Source: Amycolatopsis oliviviridis
Lineage (GTDB): Bacteria > Actinomycetota > Actinomycetes > Mycobacteriales > Pseudonocardiaceae
Assembly (NCBI RefSeq): GCF_014654365.1
Contig: NZ_BNAY01000005.1
Span: 62,001 to 126,000, forward strand
Direction of reading: 5' to 3'
DNA length: 64,000 nt
Below, one piece after another: positions 51,973 to 60,212 of the stretch. Every line of letters begins with the position of its first letter. The first letter of the stretch is position 1. Below the pieces are notes generated by a model. It was not told the DNA's origin and ran no database searches. It saw only the letters and a list, made by a program, of their open reading frames with translations. The translations under genes and the position numbers were made by a program.

Positions 51973-53196
51973 CTACCCGTCGCTGACCGACACACCACCT
52001 TCGACCGCGCCGCTGAGCGGGGCCGTGGCGCTCAATGTAGCCGCAGCGTCGTCCTTGACCCATTCGCCCTGGCGAAGCACCTTGGCCGGCCGCAGGTCGC
52101 GGTCGAGCACGACGACGTCCGCCGCGAGCCCGGCGCGCAGCGAGCCGGTCCGGTCGGCGATGCCGAGCAGTTCGGCGGGGCGCCCGGAGGTCGCGCGGAC
52201 GGCGTCGAGCAGGTCGATGCCCGCGCCGCGGACCAGGTTGCGGAAGGCCGCGTCCATGGTCAATGTGCTGCCGGCGAGGGAGCCGTTCCCGGCCAGCGTG
52301 GCGACGCCGTCACGGACGTCGACTTCGAGGCGGCCCAGGATGTAGCTGCCGTCGGCGGCGTCGGTGGCCGACATCGCGTCCGTGATGAGCACCGTCCGGC
52401 CCTTGCCGGCGTGGTGCGCGGCCAGCCGAAGCACCGTCGGGTGCACGTGGACGAGGTCGCAGATCAGCTCGACGGTGATCCGCTCGTCGTCGAGGAGGGC
52501 GCCGATCGGGCCCGGCTCGCGATGGTGGAGGGGCCGCATGGCGTTGAAGAGGTGTGTCGCGACGGAGGCGCCCGCGTCGATCGCGGGGACGATCTGGTCT
52601 TCGACGCCGTCGGTGTGCCCGATCGCCGCGATGACGCCCGATTCGGCCAGTTGCCGCACCGCCTTGATCCCGCCGTGCAGTTCCGGGGCGAGGGTGACCA
52701 TCCGGATGTCGCCGCGGCCCGCGCCGAGCAGCGCGTTGACGGTCGCCGTGTCCGGCTCGATCAGCGTCGCCGGGTCGTGCGCTCCGCAACGGGCTTTCGA
52801 GATGAAGGGTCCTTCGAGGTGAATTCCGGCAAGTTCACCCTCTTGGACCAGCTCACGCAGCGCCGCGATCTGGTCTCTGAGCACCGGGATGGGGTCCGAG
52901 ACCAGACTGCCGAGCATGGTCGTGGTCCCGTGCCGCCGGTGCGCGCGGACCGCGCGGAACAGCTCCTCGGGGTTCCCGCTGGAGAACGAGCCGCCCCCAC
53001 CGCCATGGCAGTGGGTGTCGACGAACCCGGGTACGACCAGGCACCCGTCGACGTCTACGCGGTTGATGTCCGGGGGTGTCCCGGTACCGACTTGGACGAT
53101 CTTGCCGCCGGCGATAGCCAGCCAGCCGTCGTCGAGTACACGGTCCGGGGCGACTACCCGGCCGCCCACGATCACGAAATCTCCGGCGCCTCTCAC
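51973..53196 (-). CDS. nagA: N-acetylglucosamine-6-phosphate deacetylase
   Basis: A 407-aa amidohydrolase that converts GlcNAc-6-P to GlcN-6-P, feeding amino-sugar catabolism and wall recycling. Metal and substrate motifs are visible: FVDTHCHGGGG, IHLEGPFIS, AIGHTDG, HLFNAMRPLHHREPG and the catalytic Asp in LITDAM. GTG at 53196 is preferred (GGGGGG just upstream); ATG at 53208 is possible. A DasR-type operator directly upstream (53212) fits the known control of nag genes by DasR, whose inducer GlcN-6-P is this enzyme's product. Confidence 0.94.
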   Translation of the reverse strand: MRGAGDFVIVGGRVVAPDRVLDDGWLAIAGGKIVQVGTGTPPDINRVDVDGCLVVPGFVDTHCHGGGGGSFSSGNPEELFRAVRAHRRHGTTTMLGSLVSDPIPVLRDQIAALRELVQEGELAGIHLEGPFISKARCGAHDPATLIEPDTATVNALLGAGRGDIRMVTLAPELHGGIKAVRQLAESGVIAAIGHTDGVEDQIVPAIDAGASVATHLFNAMRPLHHREPGPIGALLDDERITVELICDLVHVHPTVLRLAAHHAGKGRTVLITDAMSATDAADGSYILGRLEVDVRDGVATLAGNGSLAGSTLTMDAAFRNLVRGAGIDLLDAVRATSGRPAELLGIADRTGSLRAGLAADVVVLDRDLRPAKVLRQGEWVKDDAAATLSATAPLSGAVEGGVSVSDG

Positions 53197-53211
53197 GCCC
53201 CCCAGCATATA

Positions 53212-53225
53212 TTGGTCTGGACCAA
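53212..53225. promoter_or_regulatory. DasR-type operator (dre) before nagA
   Basis: TTGGTCTGGACCAA is a near-perfect palindrome matching the dre core TGGTCTAGACCA at 11 of 12 positions. It abuts the start region of nagA. Together with the LPMO site at 12705 it suggests a DasR-type regulon; the regulator gene itself is not in the window. Confidence 0.83.
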
Positions 53226-53266
53226 GCATGGCGGCACAACCCAGCGGTCGAGATGAAGGCCGGGCA

Positions 53267-53842
53267 TCAGTTCGGTGACTGCATCGCTTTCTGCAGCGCC
53301 TCGAGTGCCCGGCTGGCGGTTGACTTCACGGTACCTTTCGAAATACCGGCGGCCTCGGAAATCTCGGCCTCACTCAGCCCACCGTAGTAACGGAGCACCA
53401 GAACTTCGCGCTGGCGAGGGGGCAGTTTGGACAAAGCGCCCACAACGGCCTGATGTTCACTCGACAGCATGGCGAGGCTTTCGGCCGAACGCGCGTTGAC
53501 GGCGTGCGGCGCGACGTACTCGCGCGCGGTCTTGCGGCGGCGCAGCACGCTGCGCGACCCGTTGACCACGGCGGTGCGCAGGTAGCCGACGGCCGCGGCG
53601 GCGTCCCGCAGCTTCCCCCAGTTGCGGTGCAGCCCGGTGAACGCCTCCTGGACGACGTCCTCGGCCGTGGCCGGTTCGTCCACGAGCAGGATGGCCAGCC
53701 GGACGAGCCGCATCCGGTGCTGGCGATAGAGATCTTCAAGGGTCAGCGGTGCCGCAGGCGGCGGTGGCGTGACCGGTCCGTCCATGGTGCGCAGGTGGCC
53801 GAGGGTCGCCTCGACACTGCGTTCCGCATTGCCCTCGAACAT
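53267..53842 (-). CDS. ECF-type sigma factor
   Basis: A 191-aa sigma-70 family protein of the SigE-like ECF group. Region 2 reads YRQHRMRLVRLAILLVDEPATAEDVVQEAFTGLHRNW. Region 4 reads LPPRQREVLVLRYYGGLSEAEISEAAGISKGTVKSTASRALEAL. No anti-sigma gene is adjacent. The start is ATG 53842 or ATG 53785 (MDGPVTPPPP); the latter skips a region without family character. The 164-bp region upstream is shared with the divergent YciI gene. Possible targets are unknown. Confidence 0.9.
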   Translation of the reverse strand: MFEGNAERSVEATLGHLRTMDGPVTPPPPAAPLTLEDLYRQHRMRLVRLAILLVDEPATAEDVVQEAFTGLHRNWGKLRDAAAAVGYLRTAVVNGSRSVLRRRKTAREYVAPHAVNARSAESLAMLSSEHQAVVGALSKLPPRQREVLVLRYYGGLSEAEISEAAGISKGTVKSTASRALEALQKAMQSPN

Positions 53843-54006
53843 CTACCCCTACCTGTTCATTTACCCCTTTGAAGCACAACCTGTGCCTGGCGCTCGGTCA
53901 GCGTATCGGGTGGGGCGGGACTCCTGCCTGATCGGATCCTGAGAACGCCTTTCCGGTTTGGATAACGTCTACTCCCGACCCGTTCGCAGCGATCTTGGAG
54001 ACGTCG

Positions 54007-54291
54007 ATGGCCTGGTTCCTGGTGGAGATCCGGTACGTGCAGGAAAAACTGGAGGACGTGCGCCCCCGGCACCGGAAATTCCTCTCCGACCTGGCCGAAC
54101 AGGGCGTCGTCGCGCTCGGCGGCCCGCTGGGCGACGGCTCCGGCGGCATCTCGCTCTACCAGGCGGCCGACGAGACCGCGCTGCTCGACGTGATCGACCA
54201 GGACCCGTACCACCTCGAAGGTGTCGTCGCCGAGCGGACCGTCCGCGAGTTCAAGCCGGTGATCGGCGCCTGGCTGCCGAAAGAAGCCTGA
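54007..54291 (+). CDS. YciI-family protein
   Basis: A 94-aa ferredoxin-fold YciI-like protein. The conserved HRKFLSDLAEQGVVALGGPLGDGSGGI and LLDVIDQDPYHLEGVVAERTVREFKPVIGAW segments include the His/Asp pair typical of the family (RPRHRKF, DQDPY). YciI proteins are small dimers with proposed hydrolase or muconolactone-isomerase-like activity. ATG at 54007 follows GGAG; a TTG 12 bp upstream is less likely. It is convergent with the ferredoxin reductase gene, with 4 bp between the stops. Confidence 0.9.
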   Translation: MAWFLVEIRYVQEKLEDVRPRHRKFLSDLAEQGVVALGGPLGDGSGGISLYQAADETALLDVIDQDPYHLEGVVAERTVREFKPVIGAWLPKEA

Positions 54292-54295
54292 CAAC

Positions 54296-55300
54296 TCAGA
54301 GATCGAGGGTGACCGGCCCGCGTTCGACGCAGACCCGGACGCGGTCGCCGGCCACCGTCGGCAGCTCGCACGTCCCGCAGAACCCCTGGCGGCACGAATA
54401 AGCGATACCGGGCACGGATTCCCGCAGGACATCGAGGGTGGAGCGGTCGGCGGGCACGTCCAGCGTCCGGCCGCTGCGGGCCAGTTCGACGCGGAACGGC
54501 TTGCCGCCGACGATCGGCGGCGTCGAGAACCGCTCGAAGAAGACCGGCCCCGAACCGCGCAGCGCCGCGTCCGTCCGGACGCCGGAGATCATCGGAACCG
54601 GGCCACAGCAGTAAATCGGGGCACTCTTTCGTGCCCCTTCGAGCAGCTCCGCGCCCGAGGCGGGAATGCCGTAGTCCGTGTCCGGGCGGATCCAGACACG
54701 GTCTCCGTATCCGGACAATTCATCCAGGAACGGCATCGAAGCCTCGTCGCGACCGGTGTAGACCAGCCGCCAGTCCACGCCCGCGGCGGCCGCTTGCCGC
54801 ACCATCGGCAGGATCGGCGTGATCCCGATGCCGCCCGCGACGAACAGGTAGGCCGGGCTCGCGACGAACGGGAACGCGTTGCGCGGGCCGCGCGCGGTGA
54901 CCCTCGCGCCCTTCTTCAAGGCGTGCACCGCCGTCGATCCCTCGCCGAGCAACCGGACGCCGACGCGGTAGGCCGCGCGGTCGTCCGGGTCGCCGCATAG
55001 GGAGTACTGGCGGACCAGCCCCGGCCGCGGCGAGAGGTCGACATGCGCGCCGGGCCGCCACCGGGGCAGCGGTTCGCCGCGTTCGTGCACCAGCTTGAGA
55101 CTGACGACGCCTTCGGCCTCGGCGCGGACGTCGTCGACGACCAGCGGGAGATCGCGGTCGACGGCGGCCACCGGCGGACGACGGCGCCCGCTCACGCCGC
55201 TGAGCCTGCGGTACAGCGCGACGACACCGGTCAGCGACGCCATCGCGCGGTCGGTCCGCCCGCTGCCGTCGAGCCGCAGCGGGCGCGTCGGCGGCGTCAC
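54296..55300 (-). CDS. Ferredoxin-NAD(P)H reductase fused to a plant-type [2Fe-2S] ferredoxin
   Basis: A 334-aa phthalate-dioxygenase-reductase-type electron carrier. The FMN/FAD domain has RQYSLCGDP (RxYS motif) and the NAD domain has LFVAGGIGITPILPM and IYCCGPVPM. The C-terminal ferredoxin has Cys ligands in YSCRQGFCGTCELP plus the later RVCVE. GTG start overlaps the previous gene's stop, so it is coupled to a diiron-like hydrolase and a monooxygenase. It probably supplies electrons to one of them. It is the last gene of the operon. Confidence 0.92.
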   Translation of the reverse strand: MTPPTRPLRLDGSGRTDRAMASLTGVVALYRRLSGVSGRRRPPVAAVDRDLPLVVDDVRAEAEGVVSLKLVHERGEPLPRWRPGAHVDLSPRPGLVRQYSLCGDPDDRAAYRVGVRLLGEGSTAVHALKKGARVTARGPRNAFPFVASPAYLFVAGGIGITPILPMVRQAAAAGVDWRLVYTGRDEASMPFLDELSGYGDRVWIRPDTDYGIPASGAELLEGARKSAPIYCCGPVPMISGVRTDAALRGSGPVFFERFSTPPIVGGKPFRVELARSGRTLDVPADRSTLDVLRESVPGIAYSCRQGFCGTCELPTVAGDRVRVCVERGPVTLDL

Positions 55301-56175
55301 CGTGGTTCGTCGGCGGCCAGCGCGGCCGGGGAGCTCGCGAGGTACGCGACGGCCTGATCGGTGTTGCCGGTTTCGGTGGGGTGATAGGACTTCCGGAAGT
55401 ACGGCAGGAGTTCGCGCCGCAACTGCTTGCCCGAAGGCAGCAGCCCGAGCTTCGCCACCCGCAGATAGGTCCGGAAACGTGTCTTGCCCGGCCGCGTCGG
55501 GTCGTTCTTCATGAGGAACCTGGTGCCCCGCAAGAAGACCCACGCGAGCACCGGCGTCACGACGAGCATGCTGCGCACGCGGCGGCCGTAGCGCCCGTCG
55601 AGGTGCATGAACAGATCGAAGGCCACCGAACGGTGCTCGACCTCTTCGGCGCCGTGCCAGCGCAGGAGATCCAGCATCGTCGGGTCGGCGTCGGCCTTGT
55701 CGAGCGCTTCGGCGTCGAGGATCCACTGCCCGAGGAAGGCGGTGTAGTGCTCGATCGCGGCGATGACGGCGAGCCGTTCGATGAGCCATTCTTCGCGCCG
55801 CTTGGCGGAAAGCTCGCGATCGCCGAGCAGGCGGCGGAACATCCACTCCATCTGCGCGATGTACGGCCGCACGTTCACGCCCGCCGCTTCGAGGTGTTCG
55901 GCGGCGCCGTCGTGCGCCTCGGCGTGCATGGCCTCCTGGCCGATGAAGCCGAGGACGTCTTCCTTGAGCCGCTCGTCGCGGATCAGCGGCACGGCCTGCT
56001 TGAACACCTCGACGAACCAGCGTTCGCCCTCCGGCAACGCCAGATGCAGCACGTTGATCGTGTGCGTCGCCTGCGGTTCGCCGGGGATCCAGTGCATCGG
56101 CAGCGACGCCCAGTCGAACTCGACGTCACGCGCGTGCAGGACGATCTGCTCGTGATCCTCGTGCTGTGCCGTCAC
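55297..56175 (-). CDS. Metal-dependent hydrolase-like (PF10118-type) protein
   Basis: A 292-aa protein of the ferritin-like 'metal-dependent hydrolase' family. Helices carry Glu/His clusters that look like a diiron site: FIGQEAMHAEAHD, AAIEHYTAF and GAEEVEHRSVAFDLF. A hydrophobic stretch (SMLVVTPVLAWVFLRG) may touch the membrane. Despite the name, family chemistry is poorly known; similarity to diiron oxygenases and coupling to a ferredoxin reductase suggest an O2-dependent reaction, which is an inference. GTG start; 4-bp overlaps on both sides put it in the middle of a three-gene operon. Confidence 0.85.
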   Translation of the reverse strand: MTAQHEDHEQIVLHARDVEFDWASLPMHWIPGEPQATHTINVLHLALPEGERWFVEVFKQAVPLIRDERLKEDVLGFIGQEAMHAEAHDGAAEHLEAAGVNVRPYIAQMEWMFRRLLGDRELSAKRREEWLIERLAVIAAIEHYTAFLGQWILDAEALDKADADPTMLDLLRWHGAEEVEHRSVAFDLFMHLDGRYGRRVRSMLVVTPVLAWVFLRGTRFLMKNDPTRPGKTRFRTYLRVAKLGLLPSGKQLRRELLPYFRKSYHPTETGNTDQAVAYLASSPAALAADEPR

Positions 56176-57641
56176 GATGCCCTCCCGCTGAGTTCGTAGT
56201 CGCTCGGGTCGACCTTGCGGGTCTCCAGCCAGTAGCGCCAGGTGAAGCCCGGCCAGATCGTCCGGTTGACGCCCTTCGCGTCGAGGTACCAGCTCTTGCA
56301 GCCGCCCTGGGTCCACACGCCCTTGACGAGCTTGTCCTGGATCTCGCGCTGGAACTTCTCCTGGACGCCGGGGCGGACGTCGAGCGCGGCGGCGCCCCGC
56401 GAGTCGGCGAGCTTGATCGCGTCGACGACGTACCGGGCCTGCGATTCGATCATGAACACCACGGAGTTGTGGCCCAGCGCGGTGTTCGGGCCGAGGAGGA
56501 AGAACAGGTTGGGGAAGCCGGCGACGCTGATGCCCTTGTGCGTGTGCATCCCCTCGGTGGCCCATTCCTTGGCGAGGTCGCGGCCGTCGATCCCGGTGAT
56601 GTCCAGGTACTCCAAGGCATCCGTGACCTTGAAGCCGGTGCCGTAGACGATCGCGTCGACCTCGTGCTCGACGCCGTTCCCGTCGACGACGCTGTGCGCC
56701 TTGACCTCGCGCACGCCGTCGGTGTTCACGTCCACATTGGACCGAGCGATCGCCGGGTAGTAGTCGTTGGAGATCAGTACACGCTTGCAGCCCATGGTGT
56801 AGTCCGGGGTGACCTTCTTGCGCAGCTTCGGATCCTTCACGCCCTTGCCGATGTGGCGCTTCGCGATCACCTCGCCCGCCTTCATGATCGCGGGGTGGCC
56901 GTTGAAGCCGACGGCGCGCACTTCGAGGAACCAGTACAGCGCGTTGCGGTAAAGCCGTTGTACGCCGGGGATCCGGCGGAACGCGGTCTTGGCCCAGTTC
57001 GGCATGGCGTGGTCGGGTTTCGGCATGATCCACGGCGGCGTGCGCTGGAACAGCGTCAGCTCGGCGACGTCGGGCGCGATCTTCGGGACGAACTGGACCG
57101 CGCTGGCGCCGGTGCCGACCACGGCGACCTTCTTGCCGCGCAGGTCGTACTCGTGGTTCCACTGCGCGGAATGCCAGGTCTGGCCCTTGAACTTCTCGAT
57201 CCCGGGCAGCTTGGGGACCTGCGGGATGTGGAGGCCACCGACACCGGAGACGACGAACTGGGCTTCGAGGTCACCCGACTTCGTCTGCACGTGCCAGCGG
57301 CGCGTGGTGTCGTCCCAGGATGCGCCGGTGAGTTCGACGCCGAACCGGATCTTGCGCCGCAGCCGGTACTTGTCGGTGACGTCCTTCAGGTACTGGAAGA
57401 TCTCCGGGGCGGGTGAGAACGACCGCGACCAGTCCGGGTTCTGCTCGTAGGAGAACGAGTACATGTGGGACTGCACGTCGCAGGCGCAGCCGGGGTACGA
57501 GTTGTCCCGCCACGTACCGCCGACTTCGTCCGCCTTCTCCAGGATCACGTAGTCGGTGATCCCGGCCTTTTCCAGCTGGATGGCCTGGCCGAGCCCGGAA
57601 AATCCGGTGCCCACGATCACGACCTTGAATCGCTCGGTCAT
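56172..57641 (-). CDS. Baeyer-Villiger-type flavin monooxygenase
   Basis: A 489-aa class B flavin monooxygenase. The N-terminal FAD motif is VGTGFSGLG, the BVMO fingerprint FKGQTWHSAQW (FxGxxxHxxxW) is intact, and the NADPH motif VVGTGASAVQ follows. Such enzymes insert oxygen next to a ketone or oxidise lipids; similar mycobacterial proteins (MymA, EthA) act on envelope lipids or thioamide drugs. First gene of an operon with a diiron-like protein and a ferredoxin reductase. A 15-bp palindrome lies in its promoter region (57688). Confidence 0.93.
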   Translation of the reverse strand: MTERFKVVIVGTGFSGLGQAIQLEKAGITDYVILEKADEVGGTWRDNSYPGCACDVQSHMYSFSYEQNPDWSRSFSPAPEIFQYLKDVTDKYRLRRKIRFGVELTGASWDDTTRRWHVQTKSGDLEAQFVVSGVGGLHIPQVPKLPGIEKFKGQTWHSAQWNHEYDLRGKKVAVVGTGASAVQFVPKIAPDVAELTLFQRTPPWIMPKPDHAMPNWAKTAFRRIPGVQRLYRNALYWFLEVRAVGFNGHPAIMKAGEVIAKRHIGKGVKDPKLRKKVTPDYTMGCKRVLISNDYYPAIARSNVDVNTDGVREVKAHSVVDGNGVEHEVDAIVYGTGFKVTDALEYLDITGIDGRDLAKEWATEGMHTHKGISVAGFPNLFFLLGPNTALGHNSVVFMIESQARYVVDAIKLADSRGAAALDVRPGVQEKFQREIQDKLVKGVWTQGGCKSWYLDAKGVNRTIWPGFTWRYWLETRKVDPSDYELSGRAS

Positions 57642-57687
57642 CTGCGCCCTCCGCGTCGAGGCTTTCCTGCGCGGATGACGTTACCTG

Positions 57688-57702
57688 AAGTAACAGTTAC
57701 TT
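57688..57702. promoter_or_regulatory. Palindromic operator upstream of the BVMO operon
   Basis: AAGTAACAGTTACTT is a perfect 15-nt odd palindrome that overlaps a second one (GTTACCTGAAGTAAC, 57680-57694), 47 bp upstream of the monooxygenase ATG. Such sites are typical for TetR-family regulators. No regulator gene is adjacent. Confidence 0.7.
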
Positions 57703-57720
57703 TCTAGTACGACTTACCCG

Positions 57721-58194
57721 TCAGTATGTTCCGCCGAGCTTCGAGTGATCCCAGCTCACGATGTTCGTGGGCGTGAAAATCAGCCCGATCCGCTTCGGGG
57801 CCTGCTTGCCGATGAAGCCGGCGAGCTCGTCGGGCACCGGGTCCCCGGGCTTCGCGCCCGCGTACCGCTGCATGAGCTTGATACCCATCTGGGTGACCAC
57901 GGCGGTGTCGGTGATGACCTCGACGTCGGCTTCGAGGGAGATCCCGCGGAGCTTGTCGTAGCTGTCGCCGTCCTCGATGAGCACCGTGGCGCGCGGGTCG
58001 CGCTCCAGGTTCTTCGCCTTCTGGGACGAGCCGTAGGTCCAGGTCGCGATGCCCGATTCGTGCGGGTAGTACCAGAGCGGCGCGAGATGCGGGCGGCCGT
58101 TCGGGCCGATCGTCGCGACGTTGATGACCTTCTGCTCGTCGAGGTACGCGGCGAGCTCGTCAGGTGACATGCGGATCTGGTCGCGACGCGACAT
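57721..58194 (-). CDS. PPOX-class F420/FMN-dependent enzyme
   Basis: A 157-aa split-barrel PPOX-fold protein. It shows LDEQKVINVATIGPNGRPHLAPLWYYPHE at the N-terminus and KAKNLERDPRATVLIEDGDSYDKLRGISLEADVEV, the phosphate-binding part typical of this class. It lies downstream of an SDR gene by 4 bp on the same strand, so the two are likely co-transcribed in one oxidoreductive module with the BVMO operon ahead. Substrate unknown. A second PPOX-fold gene is at 46666. Confidence 0.87.
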   Translation of the reverse strand: MSRRDQIRMSPDELAAYLDEQKVINVATIGPNGRPHLAPLWYYPHESGIATWTYGSSQKAKNLERDPRATVLIEDGDSYDKLRGISLEADVEVITDTAVVTQMGIKLMQRYAGAKPGDPVPDELAGFIGKQAPKRIGLIFTPTNIVSWDHSKLGGTY

Positions 58195-58198
58195 GCGG

Positions 58199-59098
58199 TC
58201 AGCCCTTCGTGTTGGACGCTGTGGCGGCCCGGCCTGCCTGACCGGTTATCGAAGATTCGTACGCGCCGCGCTGCTCGATGTCCACGAGTGCCGCCGCGTC
58301 GGCCTTCTTGATCCGGCCCTTCGCGCCGATCTCGATGATCGGCGGCAGGAACGCGCGGATCAGCTTGAGCCCGCCGACCCAGCGCGGCACGTGCACCGTG
58401 CGGGCGCGTTTGTTGACCCCGGCCTGGAGGTGGTCGAGCGCGACGGACAGCGGGTAGGTCTTGCCGAGCAGTCCGGGCATGCCGGTGCGGAGCTTGCCGA
58501 AGACCGGGTGCTTGTCGGCGCTTTCGACCAGGTCGGTGCGGATCCAGGTGGGGTGCGCGACGCCGACCTTCACGCCGAGGTGGGCGACCTCGGCGCGGAA
58601 GCTGTTGCAGAACGCCTCGACGCCCGCCTTCGCGGCGGCGTAGTTGGCCATGCCGGGCGCGTGGGTGATCGCGGCCAGCGAGGAGATCGCGAGCAGGTAG
58701 CCCTTGCGGTCGAGGACATGCGGGAGGGTGACGCGGAAGGTGCGCCAGACGCCCAGGAGGTCGACCTCGATGACCTTCTCGAAGGCGGCCGGGTCCACCG
58801 ACCGGACGAAGCCGGAGGTCGCGATGCCGGCGTTCGCGATGACGATGTCGATTCCGCCGAAGTGCTCGACGACGCCGGCGGTGGCCCGCTCGAGGTCGTC
58901 CCAGCTGGTGACGTCGGCTTCCCAGGCGTGGGCGTTCGCGCCGATCTTGTCGGCGACCTCCTGCTGTTCCTTGGCCTCGATGCCGACCAGGGCGACCTTC
59001 GCGCCCTGCGCGGCCAGGCGTTCGGCGAGTCCCGCGCCGATGCCCCTCGCGGCGCCGGTGATCAGGACGACCTTGCCGTTCACGCTGTTCTTGGCCAC
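58199..59098 (-). CDS. Short-chain dehydrogenase, lipid-type
   Basis: A 299-aa SDR. TGAARGIG is the cofactor motif, VIANAGI replaces NNAG, and the catalytic residues are in AISSLAAI and YAAAK (YxxxK). A C-terminal extension of about 45 residues (RWVGGLKLIRAFLPPIIEIGAKGRIKKAD) resembles those of SadH-like SDRs in mymA-type operons of mycobacteria. GTG at 59098 follows GAGGAGG. Tandem repeats at 59144 form a candidate operator. It probably oxidises or reduces a long-chain or steroid-like substrate beside the BVMO. Confidence 0.9.
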   Translation of the reverse strand: MAKNSVNGKVVLITGAARGIGAGLAERLAAQGAKVALVGIEAKEQQEVADKIGANAHAWEADVTSWDDLERATAGVVEHFGGIDIVIANAGIATSGFVRSVDPAAFEKVIEVDLLGVWRTFRVTLPHVLDRKGYLLAISSLAAITHAPGMANYAAAKAGVEAFCNSFRAEVAHLGVKVGVAHPTWIRTDLVESADKHPVFGKLRTGMPGLLGKTYPLSVALDHLQAGVNKRARTVHVPRWVGGLKLIRAFLPPIIEIGAKGRIKKADAAALVDIEQRGAYESSITGQAGRAATASNTKG

Positions 59099-59143
59099 GT
59101 TGCCTCCTCGTCCGAGCCCTAAGGCTTTCGGACGGTACCCCAA

Positions 59144-59173
59144 CCTACCCGGAGTAAGCTACCCGCAAGTAAG
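59144..59173. promoter_or_regulatory. Tandem direct repeats upstream of the SDR
   Basis: CCTACCCGGAGTAAG and CTACCCGCAAGTAAG lie head to tail about 45 bp before the SDR start. Each has the half-sites CTACCC and GTAAG. They could bind a regulator or mark the promoter region. Confidence 0.5.
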
Positions 59174-59175
59174 TC

Positions 59176-59240
59176 CGCGTTTCGTCCTCTGGATGCAATG
59201 GTTGGTAGTGCGAACTACCGCATCCAGAGGACGAAACGCG
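59176..59240. repeat. Family A palindromic element, copy A8
   Basis: Arms CGCGTTTCGTCCTCTGGATG and CATCCAGAGGACGAAACGCG flank a different centre with its own small inverted repeat (GGTAGTGCGAACTACC). It lies upstream of the SDR gene and 8 bp downstream-side of the aldo/keto reductase stop, so it probably terminates the latter and insulates the SDR promoter. Confidence 0.92.
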
Positions 59241-59247
59241 ACGAGCG

Positions 59248-60162
59248 TCAGCTTCCGGAGGCGGTGTTGAGGGCGTCGAGCTCGCCGGGGGTGAGCGCGA
59301 GGTCGGCCGCGGGCAGGAGGTCGTTCAGCTGCTCGACCGAACGGGCGCTCGCGATGGGCGCGGTGACGGTCGGCTGCGCGAACAGCCAAGCCAGCGAAAC
59401 GGCCGCGACCGAGACGCCGCGATCGCCCGCGATCCCGTCGAGCGCGGAAAGAACCCGCTCACCTCGTTCGTCCAAATAGGACGAAGCGCGGGCGGCACGC
59501 GGGCTGTCGCCGAGGTCGTCCTTCGACCGGTACTTCCCGGCCAGGAAACCCTTCGCCAGCGAGAAATACGGCAGGATGGTCAGTCCCTCCCGCTCGACCG
59601 TCGGCGCCAGGTCGCGTTCGTAGTCCCGCTCGACGAGGTTGTAGTGCGGTTGCAGCGCGACGTACTTCGCGAGACCTTCACGGTCCGAAATGGACAGTGA
59701 CTCGCTCAGTCGTTCCGCCGAGTAGTTCGACGCCGCGATGTAGCGGACCTTGCCCGCGCGCACGAGCGCGTCGAAGGCACGCAGTGTCTCCTCGATCGGG
59801 GTCTCGGGATCGTCGATGTGCGAGTAGTAGAGGTCGATGTGGTCGACCTGGAGCCGGCGCAGCGAATCCTCGGCCGCCGCCGCGATGTTCGCCGCCGACA
59901 GCCCCTTCCGCTGGTCCCACATACCGGTCTTGGTCGCGATGACGACGTCGTCGCGACGGCCGCGACGGCTCAGCCAGTTGCCGATGATCGTTTCGGAGCC
60001 GCCGCCCGAGTAGAGGTCGGCGCTGTCGATGAAGTTGCCGCCGGCCGCCGTGTAGGCGTCGAGGACGGCGAAGGATTGCTGTTCGTCCGCGGTCCAGCCG
60101 AAGACGTTCCCGCCGAGGTTGATTCCCCGGACGTCGAGGTCGGTGTTCCCGAGTTTCGCCAT
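59248..60162 (-). CDS. Aldo/keto reductase
   Basis: A 304-aa NADPH-dependent aldo/keto reductase with the TIM-barrel motifs GNVFGWTADEQQSFAVLDAYTAAGGNFIDSADLY (Asp and Tyr of the tetrad), VVIATKTGMW (Lys) and HIDLYYSHIDD (the His). Similar to YghZ/YajO-type enzymes acting on small aldehydes. ATG start. It is divergent from an F420-dependent enzyme gene 50 bp away, and both may share a promoter region. Confidence 0.93.
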   Translation of the reverse strand: MAKLGNTDLDVRGINLGGNVFGWTADEQQSFAVLDAYTAAGGNFIDSADLYSGGGSETIIGNWLSRRGRRDDVVIATKTGMWDQRKGLSAANIAAAAEDSLRRLQVDHIDLYYSHIDDPETPIEETLRAFDALVRAGKVRYIAASNYSAERLSESLSISDREGLAKYVALQPHYNLVERDYERDLAPTVEREGLTILPYFSLAKGFLAGKYRSKDDLGDSPRAARASSYLDERGERVLSALDGIAGDRGVSVAAVSLAWLFAQPTVTAPIASARSVEQLNDLLPAADLALTPGELDALNTASGS

Positions 60163-60212
60163 GCCTCGAACATAAGGGAAGACATCGGCGGGGCGTGGTG
60201 TTAGCTCGGAAC

